Assembly (NCBI GenBank): GCA_034406715.1
Contig: CP137868.1
Location: 558,001-622,000, forward strand
Origin: Rhodotorula mucilaginosa
Lineage: Eukaryota > Basidiomycota > Microbotryomycetes > Sporidiobolales > Sporidiobolaceae
Direction of reading: 5' to 3'
DNA length: 64,000 bases
The first letter of the stretch is position 1; each line of letters starts with the position of its first letter. The translations under genes were made by a program, and so were the position numbers. Positions 30,161-40,221 of the stretch are shown here, piece by piece. The notes under the pieces were generated by a model, which was given only the letters and a program-made list of their open reading frames with translations, was not told the DNA's origin and searched no databases.

Positions 30161-33100
30161 ATGCGACCATGGCCGAAGCTTGCAGCGCTCGTCGGCTTGC
30201 TCTCGGCATCTGGTGCGGCAGCTCAGAGCGCGGATGAGTCTCCGCTGCTCGCCGCCGCCAACTCGTCGCTCCTGTGGGGCACGTATAGGCCCGGACTCTA
30301 TTTTGGACTCAAGGCCCGCATCCCAGACTCGCTCCTGACCGGCCTCGTCTGGTTCGGCGCGCACGATTGGCAGTCCTATGCTCGTCAGTCGAGCCTTTTA
30401 CCCCACCACCCGATCCACACTTCGGCACGCTCCTCACCCTTTACACCCGCACGCAGACTCGAGGCACGAATGCGATCAGCGAGACGGCTTGCAGTACAGC
30501 TACGTGGAGCACGATGGACGGAGCGCAGCGAAGGAGGTCATCAAGGACCCGCTCAACAATGTCCAGTTGACGATCCGCTGGGTCAAAGTCGCGGGCCTGC
30601 AAGAGACTGACGGTCAGTTCCGTCGTTGACCAGTCCACCTTGATGAGAGTTTGACTCACAAGACGCAACGCCGGACACAGGCGGAAGCTGGGCAGTCCGC
30701 ATCGAGGGCGAGCCGTTGGATGCAGGTGCGCCGCAAATTGTTCTCTCTTGCGCCAATCCCCTCTGGAATGTACCGCTGACGTTTTCCTTTCTCGGCAGCG
30801 AAACTGTCCCGCGTCTCGCTGATCAACTACTTTGGCAACGACGGCGCGCTCGGGTCGCTCACTCTGGAAAGCGAGCGGAACGAAGAGGTTCGTTTCCGCG
30901 CGCTCGAATTTTTGACGCCAAAGCTGACCTTGGCTATTCTAGGGAATCGATGGACCGGTCCACCTTGATGGCCTCAGCAGCGGCCTCGGTCGCTATTCTA
31001 TTCGGATCGAGAACCGTGAGCACTCGCCGTATTTTCTCGGCGCAGTTCGGCGGTTTCGGGCGAGCTGATGGTTAAGCCTCCTGGTCGTCACAGACGAGAC
31101 GAACCAGCCCGTCCAGCCCGGCCCGCATGCATCAGATTTCGGCGAGCGGGTCGACCGAACGCAGTACCTCGGTCTGACCGTCCCGCCTGGAGCATCTTGG
31201 CAAGCCAAAAGTGCGTTTCCTCGAAGGGGGCCATTTTCGCGCACGATTAGCAAGTTAACCGCTGCCTTGCACTCTGCTCAGATGCCATCATGAACACGAT
31301 CGTGACGCGTACTCGCTCCGTCCTCGCCTCTTACGACCAGTCGAACCCGCCGGATCCGGTCGTCCTCTTTGCCCTGCCGAATCAAGTCAATCCGGATGCG
31401 AATCTGTTCTCCTTTCAAAAGGCCTATACGGGCCGCTGGGGCGTCGACATCTTCTTCGACTCGGAAGACTTGCCGGCTCGCCTGGACCGTGCGTGATGCG
31501 CTCGTGGCGCGACAAAAAAGTTACTGCGGCTGGAGGAGAATTGACGCGACCTTTCTACCCCAGATGCTTCGCTTACGGCTGCACTTGATGCATCGTCAGC
31601 CGCGTACCAAGAGCGATTCGATGCGCTCTTCCCGCAGATCGCCTCGTCGTTCTCTCCGCGCCAGAGAGAGTTTGCTCAAGCGATCACGGCCAACCTCGTC
31701 GGCGGCATCGGCTACTGGCACGGCCCTTCCATCGTCGACCGAACCTTCTCGCAAGAATGGGACGCCGACAGCTCGGGGTCCGCTCCGGCGCGGAACCCTC
31801 AGCGGACGGAACCGCACGAGCTGTTGTCGGCGACGCCGAGTCGGAGCTTCTTCCCCCGCGGGTTTTACTGGGACGAAGGGTTCCACCTCGCCCTGATCGG
31901 CGCGTGGGATAACGATCTCGCCCTCGAGATCTTCCGAAGCTGGATGAACCTCGCGGATCAAGATGGATGGATCGCGCGAGAGCAGATCCTCGGCGACGAG
32001 GCTCGCAGTCGAGTGAGTCGCGGTGGCCAGCGAACCACCTTAGGATAACGTCTGCACCCACTGACATCGCCTCGCTTGCAGGTCCCCGAGGATTTCCAAG
32101 CGCAATACCCGTCGTATGCCAACCCGCCGACACTCATCATGGGCTTGACCGGGTTCATCGCCCGCTTGCGACAAGCCGGCATCTCGCTGGCATCTTCGGT
32201 CGAAGAAGAGCAGCTCACATTCGGAGGAGCGAACGACTACGACGACGTCGTCGCTTCCCCCGCCGTGCTCGGCTCGCTGCACTTGTCATCGCCCACCCTC
32301 GCCGCGACGTACCTGCACTCCATCTACCCGACGTTGAAGAGACACTATGAATGGTTCCGGCGCACGCAGCGCGGATCGATCCGGCAGTTTGGCCGGAGAG
32401 CTAGGTCGAGCTCGGAAGCGTACCGCTGGCGCGGTAGGACGGCCGATCATGGTGAGTCGACGGCCTTATCCTCTTCGTATCGAGCGGCGCGCGAAAGTAG
32501 CGCCTGTACTTATACCCTTTCGAACTCCAACAGTCCTCACTTCGGGTCTCGACGACTATCCGCGTGCGGTTCCGCCTCATCTCGGCGAGTTGCACGTCGA
32601 CCTCGCGTCGTGGATGGGCTTTTTCTCTCGCACCATGCGGGATGTTGCCGAATTCCTCGGCGAGGAAGAAGACCTGGAAGATTTTGAGGAACAGCACGAT
32701 GCCATTGTTGGCAATATCGAGGATCTGCACTGGAGCGAAGAGGAGCAGATGTACTGCGATGCGAGTGTAGATGAAGACGGTGCGTTGTTCTTGGCTCTCC
32801 CCATCAATGCGCTCACGAGCGCAAAAGTCACTGATACCCTTGCTCTTCGCTCAGACGAGTCGTATCACGTCTGCCATCGCGGCTACGTCTCGCTTTTCCC
32901 CTTCTTGCTGTCCCTCCTGCCGGTCGACTCGTCACATCTCGGCGCCACTCTCGAGCTCTTACGCGATCCGGAACAGCTTTGGTCGCCCTACGGACTCCGC
33001 TCGCTCAGCAAGAACCATCCGCTCTTTGGTCAAGGCGAAAACTATTGGCGCGGACCGATCTGGATCCAGATGAACTATCTCGCGTTGGCCGCGCTGAATC

Positions 33101-33575
33101 AGGTTCGTCAGAGGTTCTCTGATGACCCCGACAGTGCAGTGCTGATGGTGCATGCGCTCCTGTCTGCAGAAATACGCGAAAGAAGCGGGACCGTACCAGA
33201 CTCGGGCTGCCGAGATCTACGACGAGCTGAGGAACAACGTCATCAACAACGTTTATAAGGTGCGCGTCGACCTCTGCAAAGCTCTCCCCCGTCTGGCAAA
33301 TTTTGCTGATCTGCTTTTCGCAGGAGTGGGAACGGACCGGCACCGTTTGGGAGCAGTACGACTCGATCACCGGCAAGGGTCAGAGAAGGTGAGCAGATCG
33401 TTCAGCACCTGTAACGTGTGGAGACTGAGACTGCTGTGCGCGCAGCGATCCTTTCACCGGCTGGACAAGTTTGGTCACGCTCAGTAAGCTGCCGTGTGCT
33501 CCCACTCTCACTCACGCGCATAAGCTGACAACCGTTCCCTCGCCTCTCGCAGTCATGGCAGAGCAATACTACTAG
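30161..33575 (+). CDS. CWH41: Mannosyl-oligosaccharide glucosidase (glucosidase I, GH63)
   Basis: An ER enzyme removing the terminal alpha-1,2-glucose from the Glc3Man9GlcNAc2 glycan on new glycoproteins. It starts [21 protein letters not shown], a signal peptide or anchor. N-terminal domain motifs are [31 protein letters not shown] and [12 protein letters not shown]. The (alpha/alpha)6 catalytic domain shows [41 protein letters not shown] and [11 protein letters not shown], followed by [43 protein letters not shown] and the C-terminus [39 protein letters not shown] and GLDDYPR carry the conserved acidic residues of GH63. At least ten introns are present. It converges with the next gene, only 122 bp separating the stops. 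Confidence 0.95.
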
Positions 33576-33697
33576 AGCCGCCGTGCGGGGATGCAATAAA
33601 TGAGAATGTACAGAGCACCGGCCTCGAAGAACACAAGAAGGGAAAACAAGCGTATGTACTTTGCAAGCTATCGAGAGACAACACACGCAAGTCGCCG

Positions 33698-35341
33698 CTA
33701 CGGCTCCAGAATGCCGGTGTCGTCGTCGGGGGCGAAAAGCAGGCCGGGAATGAGGACGCGCCGACCTGGAAGCGCCGCTGATTGTTGACTGACATCTTCG
33801 GCATCAGGGTCCCAGCCCTCGTCGTCGTCGTCGTCGCGGCCCGTGGCATCGCCTTGACCGTCAATACCGTCCCTGCCCAGCTGCTGCAGACCCGGCTTCT
33901 CCTCCGTATCGCTGCATTTTTCTTCTTCCTCGTTCGAGCACCACTCGAACGGCATCACACCCGAAGCGCGCATCGCCATCTCGCGCTTGACCAACTCGTC
34001 GGCTTGCTGCGCCGTCAACGCCTCACAGCCGAGGCCCATCTGCTCCGACACCAGCAAGACTTTTCCCTCGAGAGCAGCAAAGGTCGTAATGGTCGCGATC
34101 TCGTCTGGTTCGTGCAGGGCAAAAGCTTCGTCGCGCAAGTGGGCGAGGTGGTGAATCGGCGGGAGGTCCGGGGGCGCAGGGAGGAATCCCTGCATGTCGC
34201 GCCACATCGCTTCGAGGTCCCATTCTGCAGTCGCCGCCGCCGCAGGCGAAGGCGAAGGCGAAGGTGAAGGCGAGGGGAAGTCATCCTGTGGAGAGGGAGA
34301 AGGCGCAACATACTCGTGAAAGGCTGGGGAGGCTGATCCGGACGGCGGGGGTTCCACGGCAGGCTGCGCGGGAGGCGAAGCGGCGACGAGAACTGTTTCC
34401 GTCTCTTTTTTCGGCTCTTCTTGCAGCTGCTGCGCATCAACACTTCGGGCTGCAAGCTTCTCGATCACGGGTCCGACTGCTTGCTCCTCGTCCTCCTTCA
34501 CTTGGAGGGCCCCGCCGAGATCACCATCGGCTGTCGACTGATGAGGCGAAAAATTAAAGAGCTCAAGCGAATCATGCGGCGTCGGCTGTTCGGTCGTTGG
34601 CAATGGTGACGCCGCGGACGGCTTGTGGGACTGGTCTTCGAGAGAGAGGCCTCCAACACCAGAGAGATCTCTGAGCAAGTCTTGATCCTCCTCTTCTTCG
34701 ATCTCTTCGACCTTGGCGAGCGAGGCAGACATTTCTTGGGAGCGGGGAGGACGCAGGCAAGGCGGAGGAGATCCGAAGTTGCGGCAGGAAGCTGTTGTTG
34801 TTGCGGCGGCGAGTCTTTTGCGCGCCGACCATTGGAACTGAGCGCCCTGCAAGGCAATCGAGATGGTCTTTCGCGCCTCTGTTTGGGCGAGCGAGCCTCG
34901 TGCCTGATCAGCGAAGAATGCGAGAGGGTCAATCGAGCCGGGACCGTCTTCGGACCGATACATCCCCGTCGCTCCAGATTGCCCGCGTTCCGGCAACAGA
35001 ATCACCGCGTCTTCGACCTCGGAGCTGTAATCTGCGGCGGACTGGAAGGTCGTCTCTCGTTCTTCTTCTTCCGCTTTCGTCCCGCCGTCATCATCATCAT
35101 CGTCGTCGTCGGAAGCGAGGTCGACCGAAGATCCGCGCAAAAAGCCACCCCGCGGAGGCGGCGTCAAGGGCGTGTATTCCGGAGAAGGTGTGCGAGTGCG
35201 AGGACGTTTCGTCATCCTGGACGAGGAGAGCTCCACCACGGGACGAGCCGGTTTCCAGTTTGAGGAAGAACCGAGACCGGCCCAATCCCCCGTGGCCAAG
35301 ACGCGGCGGCGCTGGTCAGAGAATGTTGCGGAGGAGGTCAT
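33698..35341 (-). CDS. Intronless disordered protein with VLATGDWAGL motif
   Basis: An uninterrupted 547-codon frame from ATG 35339-35341 to TAG 33698-33700, unusual beside intron-dense neighbours. The N-terminus MTSSATFSDQRRRVLATGDWAGLG fits a motif seen near the start of many fungal nuclear proteins of unknown function. It is followed by SSRMTKRPRTRTPSPEYTPLTPPP, a likely nuclear-localisation and phosphorylation-rich segment. The middle has acidic runs, a (Ser-Pro)n stretch from a hexanucleotide repeat at about 34240-34275, and a helical patch (EWDLEAMWRDMQGFL). A semi-ordered part (HEPDEIATITTFAALEGKVLLVSEQMGLGCEALTAQQADELVKREMAMRASG) lies near residues 400-455. I cannot assign a function. 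Confidence 0.8.
   Translation of the reverse strand: MTSSATFSDQRRRVLATGDWAGLGSSSNWKPARPVVELSSSRMTKRPRTRTPSPEYTPLTPPPRGGFLRGSSVDLASDDDDDDDDGGTKAEEEERETTFQSAADYSSEVEDAVILLPERGQSGATGMYRSEDGPGSIDPLAFFADQARGSLAQTEARKTISIALQGAQFQWSARKRLAAATTTASCRNFGSPPPCLRPPRSQEMSASLAKVEEIEEEEDQDLLRDLSGVGGLSLEDQSHKPSAASPLPTTEQPTPHDSLELFNFSPHQSTADGDLGGALQVKEDEEQAVGPVIEKLAARSVDAQQLQEEPKKETETVLVAASPPAQPAVEPPPSGSASPAFHEYVAPSPSPQDDFPSPSPSPSPSPAAAATAEWDLEAMWRDMQGFLPAPPDLPPIHHLAHLRDEAFALHEPDEIATITTFAALEGKVLLVSEQMGLGCEALTAQQADELVKREMAMRASGVMPFEWCSNEEEEKCSDTEEKPGLQQLGRDGIDGQGDATGRDDDDDEGWDPDAEDVSQQSAALPGRRVLIPGLLFAPDDDTGILEP
34240..34275. repeat. Hexanucleotide (GGCGAA)n repeat encoding Ser-Pro dipeptides
   Basis: Repeated ggcgaa/ggtgaa units on the plus strand read as Ser-Pro repeats on the coding (minus) strand of the intronless protein. 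Confidence 0.8.
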
Positions 35342-35404
35342 TGGCGGCGGCGGCGGCGCAGCTGGGTGATACGGACTATAAGTCAACCACCGACGTTTGC
35401 CAGG

Positions 35405-36600
35405 TCAAGCGGAAAGAGGCGTGCCTCGTTCAAGCGGGTTGTTGGGATCGTAAGCGTCGTCGGGATAGAGATTGCGCATCCTCTCCTCCGCGGCAGTCGC
35501 GTTGTCCCTCCTTCGTTGTTGTTGGTCGACCTTCTCCTGCTGCGCAAAGCTGAACTCGAAGCGAGGCATGCCGGAGGCAGCAGTAGCACTACTCGTCGGG
35601 CGCCTGACGCCGGACGGTTTCTTGAAGGTGTTCCGGTGCGACGTGAGGTGGATCGCCGCTGAGCGACTCGGAGCGGCGACGCGGTAGCTCGGAGCGCCGG
35701 TAGCGTCGAGCTGTCTGTGTGCTTCCAATCGCGAGTCAGTCCGGCGGCCTACGTTGGTCGCGTAGAGAACGCAAAGTCGCCAAGTGGGGCCACATCTCGA
35801 GCGAAAGGAGGAGGCAAGGACGCACGACTTGCGAGCGACGCGACGGTGGGCTTGGCGAGATCCACCTGTATAGTTGACGGTCATAGCGCACGCTTGACCA
35901 TCCTCCGCTCCGGGCTGCGGAGCAGAAGCTGGCAATCCGACTTCGGCTCGGACGCGGCTTCGGCGGCGAAAAACTTCGCACTCGCGACCACGGCGCCTGC
36001 GCTCGGAGCTTTCAGCAGCACGGGCTGTTCGCGACGGGCGACGGGATGCGTCGACTGCGCTTGACCAGGCTGCGCGCGACGCCGTCACCGCTGCGCACTT
36101 GCTCATCGAAGCTTCCGACTCCGATGAACGGCACCGTCGCTGCCTTGAACCGAATCCCTCGATCGTACACAAGCGGTTGGAACTGCGGACAAGTACGAAA
36201 AGACTGCTACAGAGGTCCTTGACGTGTAACAGCTCCCGGACCGAATTTGTCTCGCCCCCCGACGAGCGTGTGGGCTGGCGAATCTTCGCCTTCGCGTATG
36301 CGTCGCGTGCAATGTCGGGAGATGACCGCTCACCCTCGGGAGACAACACATACTACTGCGTGCAAGTTTGGCGGCATACTGCTCAACCACTGAGCTTACA
36401 CGCCCCCGCTCTGGCAGAAACTGGCTCCCTGGCGTCAGCCCTCCTGCTCGGCCAATGTGCGCGCTCGCTGCGACAGCGCCACCATTCCTGCCGCTTTCTT
36501 CCGCCTCCAACGTCTCAGCCCGCCGTTCCTCCTTGACTCTGGTCAGCGCGATTATGCGCTTTGCCGCTTTTGCGGATGGTGATTCAGTATCGATATCCGC
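35405..36600 (-). CDS. Hypothetical protein, multi-exon, 5' end unresolved
   Basis: The C-terminal exon is clear: SGMPRFEFSFAQQEKVDQQ ... LYPDDAYDPNNPLERGTPLSA, stop at 35405-35407. Upstream exons inferred from frame and splice sites carry VDLAKPTVASLASRASLPPPF, QPVLLKAPSAGAVVASAKFFAAEA, FQPLVYDRGIRFKAATVPFIGVGSFDEQ and RIIALTRVKEERRAETLEAEESGRNGG. The 38-nt intron with GTAGGC donor and CTGAC branch just upstream of the QLDATGAPSYRV exon is convincing. The others, one as short as 33 nt, are not certain. I found no good initiator ATG in the first exon seen; one candidate lies near 36760 (MAQLLMLNILPL), inside duplicated DNA. The family is unknown. Its stop lies only 63 bp before the start of the intronless gene on the same strand. 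Confidence 0.5.
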
Positions 36601-36728
36601 ACGTGCAGTTCAAGCTGACCCGGTCATATAGAGGTGGCCGTAAGCATAGACGACCCTGAAAACTATCGTGTTCTTAGGCAGGTCACGAAAGAGGGAGAGG
36701 CCCGGCGGACACAAGAGCTCAGGAGTTA

Positions 36729-38460
36729 GTGGCAAAATGTTGAGCATTAAAAGTTGGGCCATGCTACTCGAAGCTACAGAGACATCTTGCAGTGATTCAG
36801 CCAGAATGCTTCAGTTCGGTAGGGAAGGGTGGACTCCGGCCTCCTGGCCCTGGTCCTATATATCGAACTGCGTATACACGGAGGGCAAGGCAAGGCGGCG
36901 ATACCAATTCATGTCCAACCAATCAGGGGGGAGGTGTTGTGGATCTCGCGACCAGTCATTTGGGTTGTATACCTCTCGGTCAAAGGCAGGATCTGACTCG
37001 CAAAGCGGAAGACCCAGTCCGATCTGTCCGTGAGTGGCAAAAGGTGCGCCACTTTCAGTCAGTTGGTCGTGGCGGCTCTGAAACTGCAGGGACTCACCAC
37101 CCTATGCCTGATCATTGTGGCGTTCCAGTTGGTCTGCACAACTCGTTGCCCGCAGCCCCGTCATCAGCTCTGCTTGCCAGCACGATCGAAGGCCAAGAAG
37201 TTTCCGCTGCTCACAAAAAGCTGGACAACTCTTGTATGGTTCATGTCTTGACGAGCCATGGGGTCATACGCCGACCCTACCGGAAGCTGATGCAACAGGT
37301 ACAGGAGAACTACTTCAAAGCGGATAAGCAGCGAGATGAGGCTGGTCTTCTCGACCACCGTCCAGGAGTTGCGCATGCGTCGGTTCAGATCGATCACCTC
37401 GCGGTGCCACTGATCACAGACCGTGATGATCTGCAAAGAGGTAGAGTAGGCTTGCACGTTCAGCCGAATCGAGGTGATTCGCGACTCCACTGCGCCGAGT
37501 TCTGGTCTGTCATCCATTGCCGGCGCTTCGAGTATCCGTATTATTTCGGCATGTCGCTGCTGGAGGTCAGCTTGATCTTCCCGCTTCTGCTGCTGCTGTT
37601 GCTGCTTGTACTCTTGCTCCTTCTGCTGCCCAGGAAATCCCAAAGTGCTTTGTGCGGGCGCACTTGGTCCGTTAACCTGCGACACCCATTTCACAAGATC
37701 AGTTCACCAGAGAGGAGCTGATATGCTGGGGAAACACTTCACAATCTGCTTGGCCAGTTTAAGCACATCAATTTCAAGCTGCCATCGAGAGTCAGGACGG
37801 GAAAGAAATCCAAGCTGACTAGTTGCCGTAAGAGGAGAAGCCACGCACCACTGCGTCCAAGACGTCAATCGGCAGGATGTCTCCCCGGTTGAGCGCATCA
37901 AGAAGCACCTGGTGCTTACGGAGGAGCCATAGATAGGTTTGTCTCTTGACATTCCAGAGAGGTGTGCCGGCCGTTATGCGAGCGTCCTGGAAGGCTTTGA
38001 TCCCTTCGTGCGCGATCTCGTACCACCTGACCGCGCGGCGAGCAGACGCATCGACCGTCTCCGGCCTGTGATCCCGATACTCCCACGCTTTTTGCGACAT
38101 ACCCGATGCCAAACGTCCAAGTTTGCTCAGAGGTGTTTTCAGGTTGAGATATGTTATGGTCGGAGTCGCGGCCTCTAAGTGCGTTTGTGGCATCAAGGCG
38201 CGGATAGCGTCCTGCGCAGCGCGGTATCAAGTCCCGTGTCGTGTCGTGAAGAGCAATAAGCAAGGCAGCGCTGATTCGGCAATCTATCGAGGAGAGAAAG
38301 GACAAACGTCGGTCGCAGAACGGCCCACTCCGCTTGACACTCGTGTCCGCGGACAAGCCGAAGCGCCACGAAGGCTCGAGCTCAGCGCGTTCAGCAGCTT
38401 TAGCCCTGGTGCACTTCGAAAAAAAAAAAATTCATTGAGCAAAAAAGAGGGCACCCTATT
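36729..38460. repeat. Tandem direct repeat, unit 1
   Basis: Nucleotide similarity to 38511-40217 runs through 3' flank, five exons, introns and about 260 bp of upstream DNA. Near the right edge of both units is GCACCCTATT; near the left edge, gtggcaaaa and gctacagagacatcttgc. The offset is about 1.78 kb. Divergence is substantial, so the duplication is not recent. Confidence 0.85.
36856..38193 (-). CDS. Unknown-family protein, tandem copy A, five exons
   Basis: I do not recognise the family. Exons 37849-38193, 37743-37778, 37215-37676, 37098-37133 and 36856-37023 give an exact 348-residue open frame. The order is: SKLGRLASGMSQKAWEYR and ASARRAVRWYEIAHEGIKAF (residues ~25-70), then LWLLRKHQVLLDALNRGDILPIDVLDAV. 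A 12-residue exon LEIDVLKLAKQI comes next. A Gln-rich coiled coil (KEQEYKQQQQQQKREDQADLQQRHAEI) is followed by a helical region (CDQWHREVIDLNRRMRNSWTVVEKTSLISLLIRF ... YLLHQLPVGSAYDPMARQ). After a second 36-nt exon the tail ends DMNWYRRLALPSVYTQFDI. There are no signal peptide or membrane segments. Its paralogue lies 0.46 kb upstream with matching exon structure. Confidence 0.82.
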
Positions 38461-38650
38461 GGAAACGGCGGTTGAGAGAGGCTAGCGCACACGAGTACCA
38501 AGAGAATGTGGCAAAAGTCGAGCTTGTTTTGGGCTCTGTAGCCCTGTTATACAAAGCTACAGAGACATCTTGCGATGTGTATGTCCACAAACATAACACT
38601 TCTTCCCTGCAGGAAGGGGATCATTCAAATCCGGCGCCCTGGACAGGATT
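38194..38650. other. Spacer between tandem copies A and B
   Basis: 457 bp. The part next to 38193 is duplicated promoter DNA shared with the region upstream of copy B, including the text gaaggctcgagctcagc. A run of 12 A lies at about 38409-38420. The remainder is the 3' flank of copy B. Confidence 0.6.
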
Positions 38651-40217
38651 CTATAGATCGCGCCGCGGATCCGCGCAAGACAAAGCAAGGCGGCGATACC
38701 AATTCATGTCCATCCATCTCAGAGGGGGACAATGTGGGTCCTGGGCCAACTGGCCTGAGTTCTCCTCCTCTCGGTCAAAGGCAGGATTCGACTCGCAAAG
38801 TGGAAGCCCCAGTCCGATCTGCCCGTGAGTGGCAAAATGTGCGCCACTTTCAGTCACTCAATCAACGCGCGACCGTGGTATTGCATTGACTCACCACCCT
38901 GTGCCTGATCGCCCTGGCGTTCCAGTTGGTCTGCACAACTCGTCGCACGCAGCGTCATCATCAACTGTGCTTGCACGGCCGAAGAGGAAGGAATTTCCGC
39001 TGCTCACAAAAAGCTCAATGATTCTTGTACGGTGTGTACCTTGGCGGGCCATCGGGTCATACACCGAATTTGCCGGGAGCGAGTGCAACAGGTACCTGAG
39101 AACACCTGTAAAGCGGATAAGCAGCAAGACGAGACTGGTTTTCTCAACTTCCGTCCAGCTCCTGCGCATACGTCGGTTCAGATCGGCCATCTCGCCCCTC
39201 CACTGGTTGCAGACCTCGATGATCCCCGGATCAGTGATGTACGCTAGCACAATCTTCCAGATCCAGGTGATTTGCCTGTTCACGCCGTCCTCTGCGCCGA
39301 GTTCTGCGTCATCTTCGAGTTTCTGTTTTATTTCGGCATGTCGCTCTTGAAGCTCAGCTTGATCTTCCTGGTCTTGCTGCTGCTGCTTCTGCAGCTCCTG
39401 CTTCCCAAGGGATTTCGAAAAGGTTTGCGCGTGTACGCTGCATTCTCGGACCTGCAACAGGACTCGCAAAACGCACTTTACGATCAGTTCATCAGGAGGA
39501 GCTGGTACGTCGGAGAAACACTTTACAATATGCTCCGCCAGTTTGAGTACATCAATTTCAAGCTGCAATCGAGAGTCAGGACGTGTCAAGGCAATCAGGC
39601 TGGGATATATAGGGAGAGGAGAAGCCACGCACCACTGCGTCCAAGACGTCAATCGGCAGTATGTCTCTCCGGTTGAGCGCATCAAGAAGCACGTCATGCT
39701 TACGGAAAAGCCACAAGTAGAGTTGCTCTTTAGAGGGCCAGAGCGGGTCGCCCCGCTTTACCGAGTTGAAGGGTTTGATCCCTTCTCGCGCGATTGCGCA
39801 CCACCTATCGGCGCGGCGCGCAGATGCGTCGACCGTATGCGGCTTCCGCTTCCGCGCGTTCCACGCCTCTTGCGTCATACCCGACGCCAAACGCGCGAGC
39901 TTGCCCAAAGGTGGCAGCAAGATGAGTTGTGGTGTGGTCGGATACGCGGCTGCCGATAATTGCGTTTGCGGCATCAACGAGGGCGTGCAGCGTTTCACGG
40001 AAGTGTTTCTTGCGGGGGCAACAAGCAATAGAGCCTGAATTCTGCAGTGGAACGAGGAGGGCAAGTACACCCAGGCGCTCAGGATCGGTTCAGCAGGCTC
40101 GAACACTTGACTCCTGCCGTCCCGCGGAGAAGCCGAAGCACCACGAAGGCTCGAGCTCAGCAGCCCTGGCACACGTAGTCTGTCAAAACCCCCTTAACCA
40201 TAAAAGTGCACCCTATT
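38511..40217. repeat. Tandem direct repeat, unit 2
   Basis: Partner of 36729-38460. It carries copy B and its upstream region, ending at the GCACCCTATT text immediately before the stop codon of the next gene at 40222-40224. Confidence 0.85.
38651..39974 (-). CDS. Unknown-family protein, tandem copy B, five exons
   Basis: Paralogue of copy A. Exons 39633-39974, 39527-39562, 39008-39451, 38895-38930 and 38651-38818 give an exact 341-residue open frame. Exons 2, 4 and 5 are the same length as in copy A (36, 36 and 168 nt). Shared blocks include GKLARLASGMTQEAW, ASARRADRWCAIAREGIKPF, LWLFRKHDVLLDALNRRDILPIDVLDAV and LEIDVLKLAEHI, then a Gln-rich coiled coil, CNQWRGEMADLNRRMRRSWTEVEKTSLVLLLIRF, YDPMARQGTHRTRIIELF, RHRV, IGLGLPLCES and DMNWYRRLALS. 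Both copies keep open frames and splice sites despite clear sequence divergence, which suggests selection on the protein. Function unknown. Confidence 0.82.
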
Positions 40218-40221
40218 AATA

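Noticed and set aside
39452-39481. A 30-nt intron in tandem copy B
   Set aside because: A 75-nt intron (39452-39526) with a CTGAT branch keeps phase in copy B, and the matching join in copy A works only with the longer form.
36729-40217. Mobile element as the origin of the tandem repeat
   Set aside because: No terminal inverted repeats, target duplications or transposase/reverse-transcriptase motifs were seen. The repeat includes introns and promoter, as expected for ordinary segmental tandem duplication.
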